From an uncultured Tolumonas sp. (GTDB lineage Bacteria > Pseudomonadota > Gammaproteobacteria > Enterobacterales > Aeromonadaceae): a stretch of DNA of 64,000 bases. Under the pieces are notes generated by a model, which was not told where the DNA came from, ran no database searches, and saw only the letters and a program-made list of their open reading frames with translations. Positions 1 through 9,778 of this stretch are shown piece by piece. Every line of letters begins with the position of its first letter. Within the stretch, counting starts at the first letter, position 1. Made by a program: the position numbers and the translations under genes. The DNA lies in contig NZ_OY782757.1 in NCBI RefSeq assembly GCF_963678185.1, forward strand, positions 1 through 64,000, given 5' to 3'.

Positions 1-3000
1 ACGGGCACAGAAGATTCTGTCAGGATATTAAGCTGGAATGATTTTGGAGTTAGTGATGCAGATAATGAGCTTAAATCTCTCGGAATTAAGATCACCTCTC
101 TGCCAACTGACGGTCTATTGCAATATTCTAGTGATGGCATTAACTGGAACTCTGTTATTCAGGATCAAAAAATTAGTTACACTGATATATCGGCAGGACA
201 TCTGCGGTTTATTCCAGATCTAAATGAATCAAGTAATGGTGATTTTCAGAGTGGTATCGGTGATCAGAAACATGATTATGCCAGTTTCAACTTCCAGGCA
301 ACGGATGGTAGTACCAGCAGTGACACATCCACTATTACTGTTGATATCACTCCAGTGACCGATACCCCGGTAATCAAACTAAATGGTATTTCTGTTACTG
401 ATGGCACAACATATGTAGTAACAGTACCAGTAGGTGATGGTTTGACAGTTCGTCAATACACCAATCTAGGTAATGTATCCACTACGGATGTAGATAGTAG
501 TTCAGAAGTAAGCACTTTGTTGAATCGTTTGAATTCTGATACGCCTGTATCCACATCAGTATCTGCGGCACCACAAAATTATGTAACAGGTAATGGCTCA
601 CCGTCTGGTATTCCTACCGATGGTGCGTACCGTATAACAGGGCTAATTTATCTGGAAGCGGGCAAATCTTATACCTTCAGTTCATATATGGACGATACGG
701 CCATCCTCAAAATCGGTGGTACAGAAGTCCTGAATAAGGCTTATAACAGTTGGGGTAATATTACGGCAACTACCTACATACCTTCAGTCGGTGGTTATTA
801 CACGCTCGATTGGGCGGTATATAACGGTGATAACGTTGGAGCGTTATTGCCATCTCTGAGCGTTGATGGCGGTACAGCACTCGCGTTAAGTAGTAGTAAT
901 TTCAACATCTACAGTTCGATCACCTCACTGGATAATTTAGGGGGGGGGCATAATGCTTTGGTTAGTATTTCGGACGGTGGATATTACCCGGTAATCAACA
1001 ACAGCGGAGTAGAAGACACAACTATCAAGCTTTCACCCATCTCGGTTGCATTATCAGATACGGATGGTTCCGAGAAAGTTGTTAGTCTTGTTGTTAATAA
1101 TTTGCTGGATGGCACGGTGTTATCAGATGGGACTCATGTTTTTGTCGCATCGTCATCCAATGGTTCTGTGAATATTACCGGCTGGGATTTGACCTCGTTA
1201 TCTATTACACCTACTGAAAACTATAATGGTACCTACAACCTGGGATTAGTGCTTACCAACATGGAAATCGCTACCGGGCAAACAGCAACAAACACTATTA
1301 CTGTTCCAATCACGGTATTAGCAGTGAATGATCCGCCTGTTGTTATGGCAGATACTGCCACTGTTACGGAAGACTCTGGCAATTATACAGTAACGGGTTC
1401 ACTCACAAATAACGATACGGATGCTGACAATGATGTTCTCAGTGTTAGTTCAGTTAATAGTCAAACCTCTTTGCTCGGGTCTAATGTCACGGGTAGCTAC
1501 GGAACGTTCCTCATTAAAGCCGATGGCAGTTATTCATACACCTTAACGAATAATGATGCTCAGGTGAACGCTTTGCAGAGTGGGCAATCGCTCACTGATG
1601 TTGTCAGTTACACAGTCAGTGATGGTCATGGCGGCACTAATACCACTACATTAACGGTTACTATTAATGGTGCTACGGAAAATGTTGCGAGTCAGACAAC
1701 TCATACAGGCACTATTAATGCCGATGTTATGGGGTTGAACGACACCAACAACTATATTGGTGCTGATTTCATAGATGGCAAATTGGGTAATGACTATATT
1801 GAAGCTGGGACGGGTGACGATATTGTCTACAGCGGAGATAATGCCACAAATACAACATTTGCTAATCTTGTTGTTTCGACGCTTATTACAACTGCAGATT
1901 CCGGCATGCTCAGCAGTACGGCACTGGTGACGTCAGTAGCAAGTAATACCAATAAAGGATACGGCGATCTTGTGAATGGTGGTGCTGGTAATGATGCACT
2001 TATCGGCGGAAATCATACGGATCTATTCTATGGCGGTATTGGTAATGATTATCTGTATGGTGGTGCCGGGAATGATGCATTGCGTGGTGGTGCTGGTATT
2101 GATCGAATTGAGGGCGGAGCCGGTAGTGATGTACTGAAAGGCGACTCCGGTGCGGATGTTTTTGTTTGGTCGCTCGGTGATGGTTCGAACTCGTTAGGTA
2201 CAATTGCAGCTGGTAAAAGTAATAGCTACGATATTAATAAAGCAATTCTTCTCGCAGACTCCACTGATCGGGTAATGGATTTCAGCAAAAGTGAGGGGGA
2301 TGCACTTGATTTACGTGGGTTATTGGTTGGCGAAGTCCACTCTGGTGTCACGGATACGGGTAATCTTTCCAACTATTTACATTTTGAAACAACATCAGCC
2401 GGCGGTGTTACTAGCACAGTTATACATATCAGCACTGACGGTGGTTTTGCTAATGGCTATGATGCGACAGTGGAAAATCAAACCATAGTTCTGACTAATA
2501 TTAACCTGCTACAGGATAGTACTGGTACAACGCTGCTTAATGATAATGCTGTGATTCAGGATATGCTGACTAACCACTATCTGATCGTTGATGATGGCGC
2601 CGGCAATGATACATTCTACGGTAGCATTGGGAATGACTCACTTAATGGTCTGTCTGGGGATGATTCACTTTATGGTGGCTTAGGTAATGACATTCTGATC
2701 GGCGGAAGTGGTGCTGATCATCTCTATGGTGGAATTGGTAACGATACGCTTACCGGTGGTATAGGGAACGACGTTTTTGCCTGGCAAAACGGCGAAAAAG
2801 GCACAATAGCAGCACCCGTAACCGATCATATTACAGATTTCAGTAAGAGTTTTGATGTAATTGATATATCAGATTTATTGGATCATGATAGCTCAAAATC
2901 AGCTTCTGATTTATTGAAATACTTATCGGTTGGCAGTGATACAAATAATGTAACTATTGAAATACATGCTACACCGGATGGTAAAGGCGATGTTGTTAAC

Positions 3001-3108
3001 AGTATTACGCTCGATGGTGTTCACTATTCTGATTTTGGTTCGGGAGCTACTGCCACATCCATTTTGAATATACTTGTGGATAGTCAGCATTTATTAATAA
3101 ATAAATAA
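1..3108 (+). CDS. RTX-type giant adhesin, C-terminal part (5' truncated by window edge)
   Basis: The reading frame is open from base 1, so the true start lies upstream; 1035 residues are visible. In order they show a cadherin-like domain (about 1-118), a PA14/GLEYA-like beta-sandwich (about 150-290, with a RITGLIYLEAGKSYTF strand and DDTAILKIGG), another cadherin-like region, and a VCBS-like repeat (about 440-560, GTFLIKADGSYSYTL). Two blocks of RTX nonapeptides (GGxGNDxLxGG) follow, each leading into a type I secretion target module of the VCA0849 class (DVFVWSLGDG...VMDFSKSEGDALDL and DVFAWQNGEKG...ITDFSKSFDVIDI). This predicts a Ca2+-binding surface or secreted adhesin exported by a TolC-type I system. 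Its transporter is not in the window. The first cadherin-like domain resembles the one at residues 1169-1290 of the next adhesin, so the two genes are relatives. Whether it carries an N-terminal retention module cannot be seen. Confidence 0.9.
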   Translation, partial: TGTEDSVRILSWNDFGVSDADNELKSLGIKITSLPTDGLLQYSSDGINWNSVIQDQKISYTDISAGHLRFIPDLNESSNGDFQSGIGDQKHDYASFNFQATDGSTSSDTSTITVDITPVTDTPVIKLNGISVTDGTTYVVTVPVGDGLTVRQYTNLGNVSTTDVDSSSEVSTLLNRLNSDTPVSTSVSAAPQNYVTGNGSPSGIPTDGAYRITGLIYLEAGKSYTFSSYMDDTAILKIGGTEVLNKAYNSWGNITATTYIPSVGGYYTLDWAVYNGDNVGALLPSLSVDGGTALALSSSNFNIYSSITSLDNLGGGHNALVSISDGGYYPVINNSGVEDTTIKLSPISVALSDTDGSEKVVSLVVNNLLDGTVLSDGTHVFVASSSNGSVNITGWDLTSLSITPTENYNGTYNLGLVLTNMEIATGQTATNTITVPITVLAVNDPPVVMADTATVTEDSGNYTVTGSLTNNDTDADNDVLSVSSVNSQTSLLGSNVTGSYGTFLIKADGSYSYTLTNNDAQVNALQSGQSLTDVVSYTVSDGHGGTNTTTLTVTINGATENVASQTTHTGTINADVMGLNDTNNYIGADFIDGKLGNDYIEAGTGDDIVYSGDNATNTTFANLVVSTLITTADSGMLSSTALVTSVASNTNKGYGDLVNGGAGNDALIGGNHTDLFYGGIGNDYLYGGAGNDALRGGAGIDRIEGGAGSDVLKGDSGADVFVWSLGDGSNSLGTIAAGKSNSYDINKAILLADSTDRVMDFSKSEGDALDLRGLLVGEVHSGVTDTGNLSNYLHFETTSAGGVTSTVIHISTDGGFANGYDATVENQTIVLTNINLLQDSTGTTLLNDNAVIQDMLTNHYLIVDDGAGNDTFYGSIGNDSLNGLSGDDSLYGGLGNDILIGGSGADHLYGGIGNDTLTGGIGNDVFAWQNGEKGTIAAPVTDHITDFSKSFDVIDISDLLDHDSSKSASDLLKYLSVGSDTNNVTIEIHATPDGKGDVVNSITLDGVHYSDFGSGATATSILNILVDSQHLLINK

Positions 3109-3119
3109 AAAATGTATCC

Positions 3120-3146
3120 AAAAGGCGCCTAGGCGCCTTTTTTATT
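3120..3146 (+). terminator. Rho-independent terminator after first RTX gene
   Basis: A perfect palindrome AAAGGCGCCTAGGCGCCTTT is followed by further T residues, 12 bases after the stop codon of the first RTX gene. It separates that gene from the next adhesin. Confidence 0.8.
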
Positions 3147-3270
3147 CGATTTCCTGCATGTATTAGTCCCGTTCTTTTCTGCCTCATCCCATTCTTTTCA
3201 GTGTTTGCAAAGTAACCAAAAGTTACACTTGTATTAACAAATGCGTAACATTGTGCTGTTGGGGTGGACT

Positions 3271-6200
3271 ATGAAAAATCTTACAATCACGGAAGTTTCC
3301 CATGTGACTACTATTGCTGGTGTTGCCAAATTTCGCACACCTGATGGCGTATTGCATGAACTGCAGGTTGGCGACATATTACAGCCAGGAATGGAAATCC
3401 TCTTAGGTGATGCCTCTAATTTTGCCTTTGAAAAAGGTCTTCCAGAAGCAATACAAACACCAGAGCTGCCTGCAGATCAACAGCCGGCTATGCCTGCTAT
3501 GGGTGCAGCTAACGGTGATCAAACCACAGCACAAATTAATGCACTACAACAAGCTATATTATCGGGGCAAGATCCCACTCAAGCGTTTGAAGCTGCGGCT
3601 GCTGGTATTGCTGCAGATGCAGGTGGTGCTGGGCCTGGTAGTGGTAACGACGGATTTATATCTATTACTCGTGTTGGTGATGCAACTATTGCTGAATCAG
3701 GCTATGACACAACAGCACCAGTAACAGATCAGTTACTTCAAATAAATCAACCCGCAGCACCTACTATTGTTGCAGTAAACAACCCAACAATAGTCATTCC
3801 AGATATAAACTCCATTACTGAAGGTGCTGTAGCAACTGGTAATGTGTTAGCTAATGATAGCGATGTTGATGATGTATTGACTGTTAGTGGTTTTACAATC
3901 GCCGGGGATTCTAGTGCTCATCTTCCTGGATCAATAGCCACAATTACGGGTGTAGGTACTTTACAAATCAATGGTGACGGTACATACATTTTTACACCTG
4001 ACGTCAATTGGAATGGAAATATCCCTCAGGTTACATACACCACCAATACTGGTGCTAGTTCAACATTGAATATTGAAGTAACGCCTGTTAATGATGATTT
4101 CACTGACAACAACGAGTTGGTGCATGTACAGGAAGACAGCTTAATTGGTGGTGCCAACAATACCGGTAACGTGATTGATGGCAGCAGTGTGGATGGTCCC
4201 CTGTCGTTAACCACCTTCACGGTGGCCGGGGATGCGACGGTCTATAATGCCGGCCAGACGGTGACGATAGCGGGTGTGGGCGCGCTGACACTGCAGGCGG
4301 ATGGGGATTATAGTTTTGTGCCGGTAGCCGATTACAACGGTAACGTTCCGGTTGTGACCTATACCCTGACTGATGGCAGCGGCGCGGATGACACCTCCAC
4401 GTTGAGTATTATCGTGGACCCAGTGAATGATGATTTCACTGACAACAACGAGTTGGTGCATGTACAGGAAGACAGCTTAATTGGTGGTGCCAACAATACC
4501 GGTAACGTGATTGATGGCAGCAGTGTGGATGGTCCCCTGTCGTTAACCACCTTCACGGTGGCCGGGGATGCGACGGTCTATAATGCCGGCCAGACGGTGA
4601 CGATAGCGGGTGTGGGCGCGCTGACACTGCAGGCGGATGGGGATTATAGTTTTGTGCCGGTAGCCGATTACAACGGTAATGTTCCGGTTGTGACCTATAC
4701 CCTGACTGATGGCAGCGGCGCGGATGACACCTCCACGTTGAGTATTATCGTGGACCCAGTGAATGATGATTTCACTGACAACAACGAGTTGGTGCATGTA
4801 CAGGAAGACAGCTTAATTGGTGGTGCCAACAATACCGGTAACGTGATTGATGGCAGCAGTGTGGATGGTCCCCTGTCGTTAACCACCTTCACGGTGGCCG
4901 GGGATGCGACGGTCTATAATGCCGGCCAGACGGTGACGATAGCGGGTGTGGGCGCGCTGACACTGCAGGCGGATGGGGATTATAGTTTTGTGCCGGTAGC
5001 CGATTACAACGGTAATGTTCCGGTTGTGACCTATACCCTGACTGATGGCAGCGGCGCGGATGACACCTCCACGTTGAGTATTATCGTGGACCCAGTGAAT
5101 GATGATTTCACTGACAACAACGAGTTGGTGCATGTACAGGAAGACAGCTTAATTGGTGGTGCCAACAATACCGGTAACGTGATTGATGGCAGCAGTGTGG
5201 ATGGTCCCCTGTCGTTAACCACCTTCACGGTGGCCGGGGATGCGACGGTCTATAATGCCGGCCAGACGGTGACGATAGCGGGTGTGGGCGCGCTGACACT
5301 GCAGGCGGATGGGGATTATAGTTTTGTGCCGGTAGCCGATTACAACGGTAATGTTCCGGTTGTGACCTATACCCTGACTGATGGCAGCGGCGCGGATGAC
5401 ACCTCCACGTTGAGTATTATCGTGGACCCAGTGAATGATGATTTCACTGACAACAACGAGTTGGTGCATGTACAGGAAGACAGCTTAATTGGTGGTGCCA
5501 ACAATACCGGTAACGTGATTGATGGCAGCAGTGTGGATGGTCCCCTGTCGTTAACCACCTTCACGGTGGCCGGGGATGCGACGGTCTATAATGCCGGCCA
5601 GACGGTGACGATAGCGGGTGTGGGCGCGCTGACACTGCAGGCGGATGGGGATTATAGTTTTGTGCCGGTAGCCGATTACAACGGTAATGTTCCGGTTGTG
5701 ACCTATACCCTGACTGATGGCAGCGGCGCGGATGACACCTCCACGTTGAGTATTATCGTGGACCCAGTGAATGATGATTTCACTGACAACAACGAGTTGG
5801 TGCATGTACAGGAAGACAGCTTAATTGGTGGTGCCAACAATACCGGTAACGTGATTGATGGCAGCAGTGTGGATGGTCCCCTGTCGTTAACCACCTTCAC
5901 GGTGGCCGGGGATGCGACGGTCTATAATGCCGGCCAGACGGTGACGATAGCGGGTGTGGGCGCGCTGACACTGCAGGCGGATGGGGATTATAGTTTTGTG
6001 CCGGTAGCCGATTACAACGGTAATGTTCCGGTTGTGACCTATACCCTGACTGATGGCAGCGGCGCGGATGACACCTCCACGTTGAGTATTATCGTGGACC
6101 CAGTGAATGATGATTTCACTGACAACAACGAGTTGGTGCATGTACAGGAAGACAGCTTAATTGGTGGTGCCAACAATACCGGTAACGTGATTGATGGCAG

Positions 6201-8442
6201 CAGTGTGGATGGTCCCCTGTCGTTAACCACCTTCACGGTGGCCGGGGATGCGACGGTCTATAATGCCGGCCAGACGGTGACGATAGCGGGTGTGGGCGCG
6301 CTGACACTGCAGGCGGATGGGGATTATAGTTTTGTGCCGGTAGCCGATTACAACGGTAATGTTCCGGTTGTGACCTATACCCTGACTGATGGCAGCGGCG
6401 CGGATGACACCTCCACGTTGAGTATTATCGTGGACCCAGTGAATGATGATTTCACTGACAACAACGAGTTGGTGCATGTACAGGAAGACAGCTTAATTGG
6501 TGGTGCCAACAATACCGGTAACGTGATTGATGGCAGCAGTGTGGATGGTCCCCTGTCGTTAACCACCTTCACGGTGGCCGGGGATGCGACGGTCTATAAT
6601 GCCGGCCAGACGGTGACGATAGCGGGTGTGGGCGCGCTGACACTGCAGGCGGATGGGGATTATAGTTTTGTGCCGGTAGCCGATTACAACGGTAATGTTC
6701 CGGTTGTGACCTATACCCTGACTGATGGCAGCGGCGCGGATGACACCTCCACGTTGAGTATTATCGTGGACCCAGTGAATGATCTGCCAGTTTCAACAGA
6801 TGACAGTGTAACAACGACAGAAAATACACCTATCGTACTGACTTTGAATGATTTTGGTACCTATAGTGATATAGATAATGATGCATTTGCAGGTGTAAAA
6901 ATTACTACACTAGAAGATAACGGGCGTTTGCAATATTACAACGGATCAAGTTGGGTTGATGTTGTATTGAATCAGGCTATTACAGTACAAGACATTAATG
7001 CAGGCTATTTGCGGTTTGTACCTGATGCAAATGAATATGGTAGTAATTACACTAACATCAGTTTCCAAGTCTATGACGGTACTGCTTATAGTGTGAATAG
7101 CTATGATTTAACTGTAAATGTGACTCCTTTACCGATCACTTATGATTCAGCTAAAACAGGCTGGTTTATGAATGACAATAAAGATCAAGATGCTTTTGAT
7201 ATGAAAATCAAAGGAGGAACAGCATATCTGAAAGCAGGTAATACTATTTATTGGGATATTTTAGTTCATGATTCTAATGGTAATGCTTCATTAACATTAG
7301 ATCCTGGAAGTTTGCCTGCTGGAACAAGTTTACATTACGATCTTTTATATTCAGCTAGTGGCGAAATGATGTTTAGAGTTTATTTAAGTGCGACAACTAC
7401 GGTCGCTTTATCTGAACCAAATCAGTTTGATATCTATGTTAATAATGCTGATGGAACATCGCAAATAATTAATTCTGATGAATTTGTTAAACCGCATGAA
7501 AGTTATAATTATACATATGATGCTACGTTTGATACTCATACTACCACTATTACGAATTCTACCGGGGATGGTACGAATTTGCATGATCAAAGCTGGTTGA
7601 GTTCTGATACAAATGGCGGTGAATTTACTAGCTCAATAGTTAATCAAACTGGACTAACTGTTGATTATCACGCTGGTGATGACATTGTGTATGGTACAAC
7701 GGGTAATGATATTCTCACCGGTGGTTTGGGTAGTGATTATATAGATGGCCGAGCAGGTAGTGATATTTTATACGGTGGAGATGGCAACGATACACTTTTA
7801 GGCGGTTATGGTAATGATATCCTCTATGGTGGAGAGGGTAATGACTTGCTACTAGGCGGCTTTAACAATGATATTTTAGATGGAGGTAATGGTACTGACA
7901 CGGCAAGCTTTAGTGATGCTTCAGCTGGCGTAACAGTAAATCTTGATACTGGTATCGCAACTGATGGTAGTAGTCTTGATACATTAACCAATATCGAAAA
8001 TATCATAGGGTCTCAATACAATGACAGTTTAACCGGTGATAACGGCGTCAATAATATTAGCGGCGGTGCTGGAAATGATACACTCATCGGCGGTCTGGGT
8101 AACGATATCCTGACCGGTGGTACTGGCGCTGATATTTTCAGATGGACGGCTGACGATATAAATACTGCTTCTGGCGCACCATTTAGCGATACGATTACTG
8201 ATTTTTCCAGAACAGAAGGTGATAAACTCGATTTATCAGATGTTTTATCTGGTGATACACCGTCTAGTGATTTGAGCAATTACTTAACATTCTCTACTAC
8301 GGGTAGTAATGTTGTTGTATCTGTTCATGCAGATGGTAATTCAGGCGGAGCCGCCGATATGACTATTGTTCTTGAAGGTCAGGCTGGCGATTTATCTGCA
8401 CTTCAAAATTACTTACTAACACAAAATGGCGTGATTCATTAA
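3271..8442 (+). CDS. BapA/LapA-type RTX adhesin with retention module and eight identical repeats
   Basis: This is a 1723-residue surface adhesin. I chose the ATG at 3271 because GGGGTGG lies just upstream; an in-frame ATG at 3241 would add ten residues. Residues 1-62 match the N-terminal retention module of LapA-like adhesins (KFRTPDGVLHELQVGD). Residues 107-112 read EAAAAG, followed by a Gly/Ala-rich linker, like the di-alanine site cut by the periplasmic protease LapG. One diverged Ig/cadherin-like domain (about 177-272) precedes eight 112-residue repeats (273-1168). After these come a cadherin-like domain (1169-1290), an unassigned region (1291-1465), RTX nonapeptides (about 1470-1545 and 1594-1618) and a VCA0849-type secretion signal at the C terminus (DIFRWTADD...ITDFSRTEGDKLDLSDVL). 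The family is held in the outer membrane by the retention module until LapG cuts it when c-di-GMP is low. LapG, LapD and the transporter are not in this window. Confidence 0.93.
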   Translation: MKNLTITEVSHVTTIAGVAKFRTPDGVLHELQVGDILQPGMEILLGDASNFAFEKGLPEAIQTPELPADQQPAMPAMGAANGDQTTAQINALQQAILSGQDPTQAFEAAAAGIAADAGGAGPGSGNDGFISITRVGDATIAESGYDTTAPVTDQLLQINQPAAPTIVAVNNPTIVIPDINSITEGAVATGNVLANDSDVDDVLTVSGFTIAGDSSAHLPGSIATITGVGTLQINGDGTYIFTPDVNWNGNIPQVTYTTNTGASSTLNIEVTPVNDDFTDNNELVHVQEDSLIGGANNTGNVIDGSSVDGPLSLTTFTVAGDATVYNAGQTVTIAGVGALTLQADGDYSFVPVADYNGNVPVVTYTLTDGSGADDTSTLSIIVDPVNDDFTDNNELVHVQEDSLIGGANNTGNVIDGSSVDGPLSLTTFTVAGDATVYNAGQTVTIAGVGALTLQADGDYSFVPVADYNGNVPVVTYTLTDGSGADDTSTLSIIVDPVNDDFTDNNELVHVQEDSLIGGANNTGNVIDGSSVDGPLSLTTFTVAGDATVYNAGQTVTIAGVGALTLQADGDYSFVPVADYNGNVPVVTYTLTDGSGADDTSTLSIIVDPVNDDFTDNNELVHVQEDSLIGGANNTGNVIDGSSVDGPLSLTTFTVAGDATVYNAGQTVTIAGVGALTLQADGDYSFVPVADYNGNVPVVTYTLTDGSGADDTSTLSIIVDPVNDDFTDNNELVHVQEDSLIGGANNTGNVIDGSSVDGPLSLTTFTVAGDATVYNAGQTVTIAGVGALTLQADGDYSFVPVADYNGNVPVVTYTLTDGSGADDTSTLSIIVDPVNDDFTDNNELVHVQEDSLIGGANNTGNVIDGSSVDGPLSLTTFTVAGDATVYNAGQTVTIAGVGALTLQADGDYSFVPVADYNGNVPVVTYTLTDGSGADDTSTLSIIVDPVNDDFTDNNELVHVQEDSLIGGANNTGNVIDGSSVDGPLSLTTFTVAGDATVYNAGQTVTIAGVGALTLQADGDYSFVPVADYNGNVPVVTYTLTDGSGADDTSTLSIIVDPVNDDFTDNNELVHVQEDSLIGGANNTGNVIDGSSVDGPLSLTTFTVAGDATVYNAGQTVTIAGVGALTLQADGDYSFVPVADYNGNVPVVTYTLTDGSGADDTSTLSIIVDPVNDLPVSTDDSVTTTENTPIVLTLNDFGTYSDIDNDAFAGVKITTLEDNGRLQYYNGSSWVDVVLNQAITVQDINAGYLRFVPDANEYGSNYTNISFQVYDGTAYSVNSYDLTVNVTPLPITYDSAKTGWFMNDNKDQDAFDMKIKGGTAYLKAGNTIYWDILVHDSNGNASLTLDPGSLPAGTSLHYDLLYSASGEMMFRVYLSATTTVALSEPNQFDIYVNNADGTSQIINSDEFVKPHESYNYTYDATFDTHTTTITNSTGDGTNLHDQSWLSSDTNGGEFTSSIVNQTGLTVDYHAGDDIVYGTTGNDILTGGLGSDYIDGRAGSDILYGGDGNDTLLGGYGNDILYGGEGNDLLLGGFNNDILDGGNGTDTASFSDASAGVTVNLDTGIATDGSSLDTLTNIENIIGSQYNDSLTGDNGVNNISGGAGNDTLIGGLGNDILTGGTGADIFRWTADDINTASGAPFSDTITDFSRTEGDKLDLSDVLSGDTPSSDLSNYLTFSTTGSNVVVSVHADGNSGGAADMTIVLEGQAGDLSALQNYLLTQNGVIH
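4087..6774 (+). repeat. Eight tandem 336-bp coding repeats
   Basis: Units start at 4087, 4423, 4759, 5095, 5431, 5767, 6103 and 6439. Each encodes 112 residues beginning VNDDFTDNNELVHVQEDS and ending STLSIIVDP. Reading base by base, copies 2-8 appear identical. Copy 1 differs at 4089 (T instead of G, silent) and 4344 (C instead of T, silent). The units are visibly richer in G+C than the flanking adhesin sequence. The pattern indicates very recent amplification or gene conversion. Because the array is longer than short sequencing reads, the copy number in the assembly may not equal the true number. Confidence 0.97.
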
Positions 8443-8450
8443 AATGCTAT

Positions 8451-8482
8451 GGGAGCAGCTTGCCTGCTCCCAATTTGTTTTC
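8451..8482 (+). terminator. Hairpin terminator or attenuator after the adhesin
   Basis: GGGAGCAG at 8451-8458 pairs with CTGCTCCC at 8464-8471, followed by AATTTGTTTT. The T-rich tail is interrupted, so some transcripts may read through into the small gene that starts at 8500. Confidence 0.65.
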
Positions 8483-8499
8483 AAACAGAGTAACAACAA

Positions 8500-9108
8500 A
8501 TGATTAACTGGATTTCTGTGGATGATGTGCTTTACCAGTGGAACGGGCAAGAAATTGTCTGTGAGACGGGTGTTGGCTATTCAACCCATCTGGATGATCA
8601 TCAGCTAGATGGTCTTGAAATAACAGACCGTAGTGGCAATATAACTGGTCAATTGTTTGTTGATTTTTCGGCCGGAACTATTGCGTATGAGTCTTTCGAT
8701 GAAACACATGCAGATGGCTCTATTCTCTATTCGCTCGATGGTCAGGAAATTGCGGTGGCATTATCTCAATTACCTGAAGTTGCAACATTACACGATGTCA
8801 TTGCGATAGATGATGATATGGATTTATGGTCATCAATTGCCAATGTGTCCCAAGTACATACGGATACAGCCCATTCTTATCTAAATGAAGATACAACCGT
8901 ATTCACTCAGTTAGATCATCAAGCCGTGTTGGATTCAGGCGATAACTCATTAGATCCTGCATTGCAAAATATTGATGGTGCTACATTATTAATAACTGCG
9001 AAAGCAGATGCGGTTGAGTTACATGATTTTGGTGAATTGAACCTCAATACTGGGGCGGTTGATCCACTAGATAATTTGTATTTCTATAATGCGGGGCTAG
9101 GTAGTTAA
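8500..9108 (+). CDS. Unknown acidic 202-residue protein downstream of the adhesin
   Basis: I do not recognise this family. It starts 57 bases after the adhesin stop, beyond a hairpin, with GAGTAAC ahead of the ATG. The protein begins MINWISVDDVLYQWNGQE and is rich in Asp and Glu. It has no signal peptide, membrane segment or RTX nonapeptide. The N-terminal half looks like a beta-rich repeated unit (QWNGQEIVCE... and YSLDGQEIAVAL), and the C terminus ends LYFYNAGLGS. The position suggests it belongs to the adhesin locus, perhaps as an accessory or secretion-related protein, but this rests on neighbourhood alone. Composition and codon use are like the adhesin flanks, so it is probably a real gene. 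Confidence 0.7.
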   Translation: MINWISVDDVLYQWNGQEIVCETGVGYSTHLDDHQLDGLEITDRSGNITGQLFVDFSAGTIAYESFDETHADGSILYSLDGQEIAVALSQLPEVATLHDVIAIDDDMDLWSSIANVSQVHTDTAHSYLNEDTTVFTQLDHQAVLDSGDNSLDPALQNIDGATLLITAKADAVELHDFGELNLNTGAVDPLDNLYFYNAGLGS

Positions 9109-9133
9109 TTCTATTGGCGCGAAGCTATATTAA

Positions 9134-9172
9134 ATAGAGCTTACCTTATAAAGTAAGCTCTATATCATTTTG
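9134..9172. terminator. Hairpin between the unknown gene and ribA
   Basis: ATAGAGCTTAC at 9134-9144 pairs with GTAAGCTCTAT at 9153-9163, followed by ATCATTTT. It lies between two convergent genes and probably ends transcription from the plus-strand gene. Confidence 0.6.
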
Positions 9173-9184
9173 GCTTAACAGAAA

Positions 9185-9778
9185 TTACTCATGCAACATA
9201 TGGCCGAGTTTGCCGGCTTTAGTTGACAGATAAAATTCATTAAACGGGTTTTTCCCTTCTTCTAATGGCACGCGTTCTGCAACAGGAATACCGTGTTGTT
9301 CCATTGCTTTGATCTTTCTTGGGTTATTTGTCATCAGCCGTAATGATTTTACATCAAGCAATGTCAGCATATCGGCACAAATAGTGTAGTCGCGTAAGTC
9401 GGGTGCGAAACCCAATGCCACATTAGCTTCCACGGTATCAGCACCTTGATCTTGCAGATGATATGCATGGATCTTATTTAACAAACCGATACCGCGGCCT
9501 TCCTGACGAACGTAAAGTAAAACACCGCGTCCTTCGGTGGCGATCCGCTGAAGTGCTGCTTGTAACTGGAATCCACAATCACACCGTAAACTGAATAAAG
9601 CATCACCAGTAAGACATTCAGAATGAATGCGTGCTAAGACGGGATCGGCTGTCGTGATGTCGCCCATTGATAACGCAACATGATCTTTACCTGTAGCCTC
9701 TTCTTTGAATCCGGTCATAGTAAAGACACCCCAAGGGGTAGGTAATTCGGCACTAGCGACCAGAGAAACACTACTCAT
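9185..9778 (-). CDS. ribA: GTP cyclohydrolase II
   Basis: RibA hydrolyses GTP to 2,5-diamino-6-ribosylamino-4(3H)-pyrimidinone 5'-phosphate plus formate and pyrophosphate, the first step of riboflavin synthesis in the cytoplasm. The 197-residue protein matches the usual enterobacterial length and keeps the zinc ligands Cys55, Cys66 and Cys68 ([18 protein letters not shown]). It also has the [12 protein letters not shown] segment and the [10 protein letters not shown] loop. I chose the ATG at 9778 because GAGAGG lies 6-7 bases upstream and the resulting N terminus (ELPTPWG) aligns with E. coli RibA; the same frame is open for 23 codons further upstream. It stands alone between convergent and divergent neighbours. 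I see no riboswitch-like leader. Confidence 0.96.
   Translation of the reverse strand: MSSVSLVASAELPTPWGVFTMTGFKEEATGKDHVALSMGDITTADPVLARIHSECLTGDALFSLRCDCGFQLQAALQRIATEGRGVLLYVRQEGRGIGLLNKIHAYHLQDQGADTVEANVALGFAPDLRDYTICADMLTLLDVKSLRLMTNNPRKIKAMEQHGIPVAERVPLEEGKNPFNEFYLSTKAGKLGHMLHE

Noticed and set aside
4026-6572. Series of minus-strand open frames of 65 and 84 codons across the repeat array
   Set aside because: They repeat every 336 bases in step with the adhesin units and are antisense shadows of the coding repeat, with no independent start signals.
4087-6774. CRISPR-like or satellite repeat array
   Set aside because: The units are directly adjacent with no spacers and are in frame within one adhesin gene.
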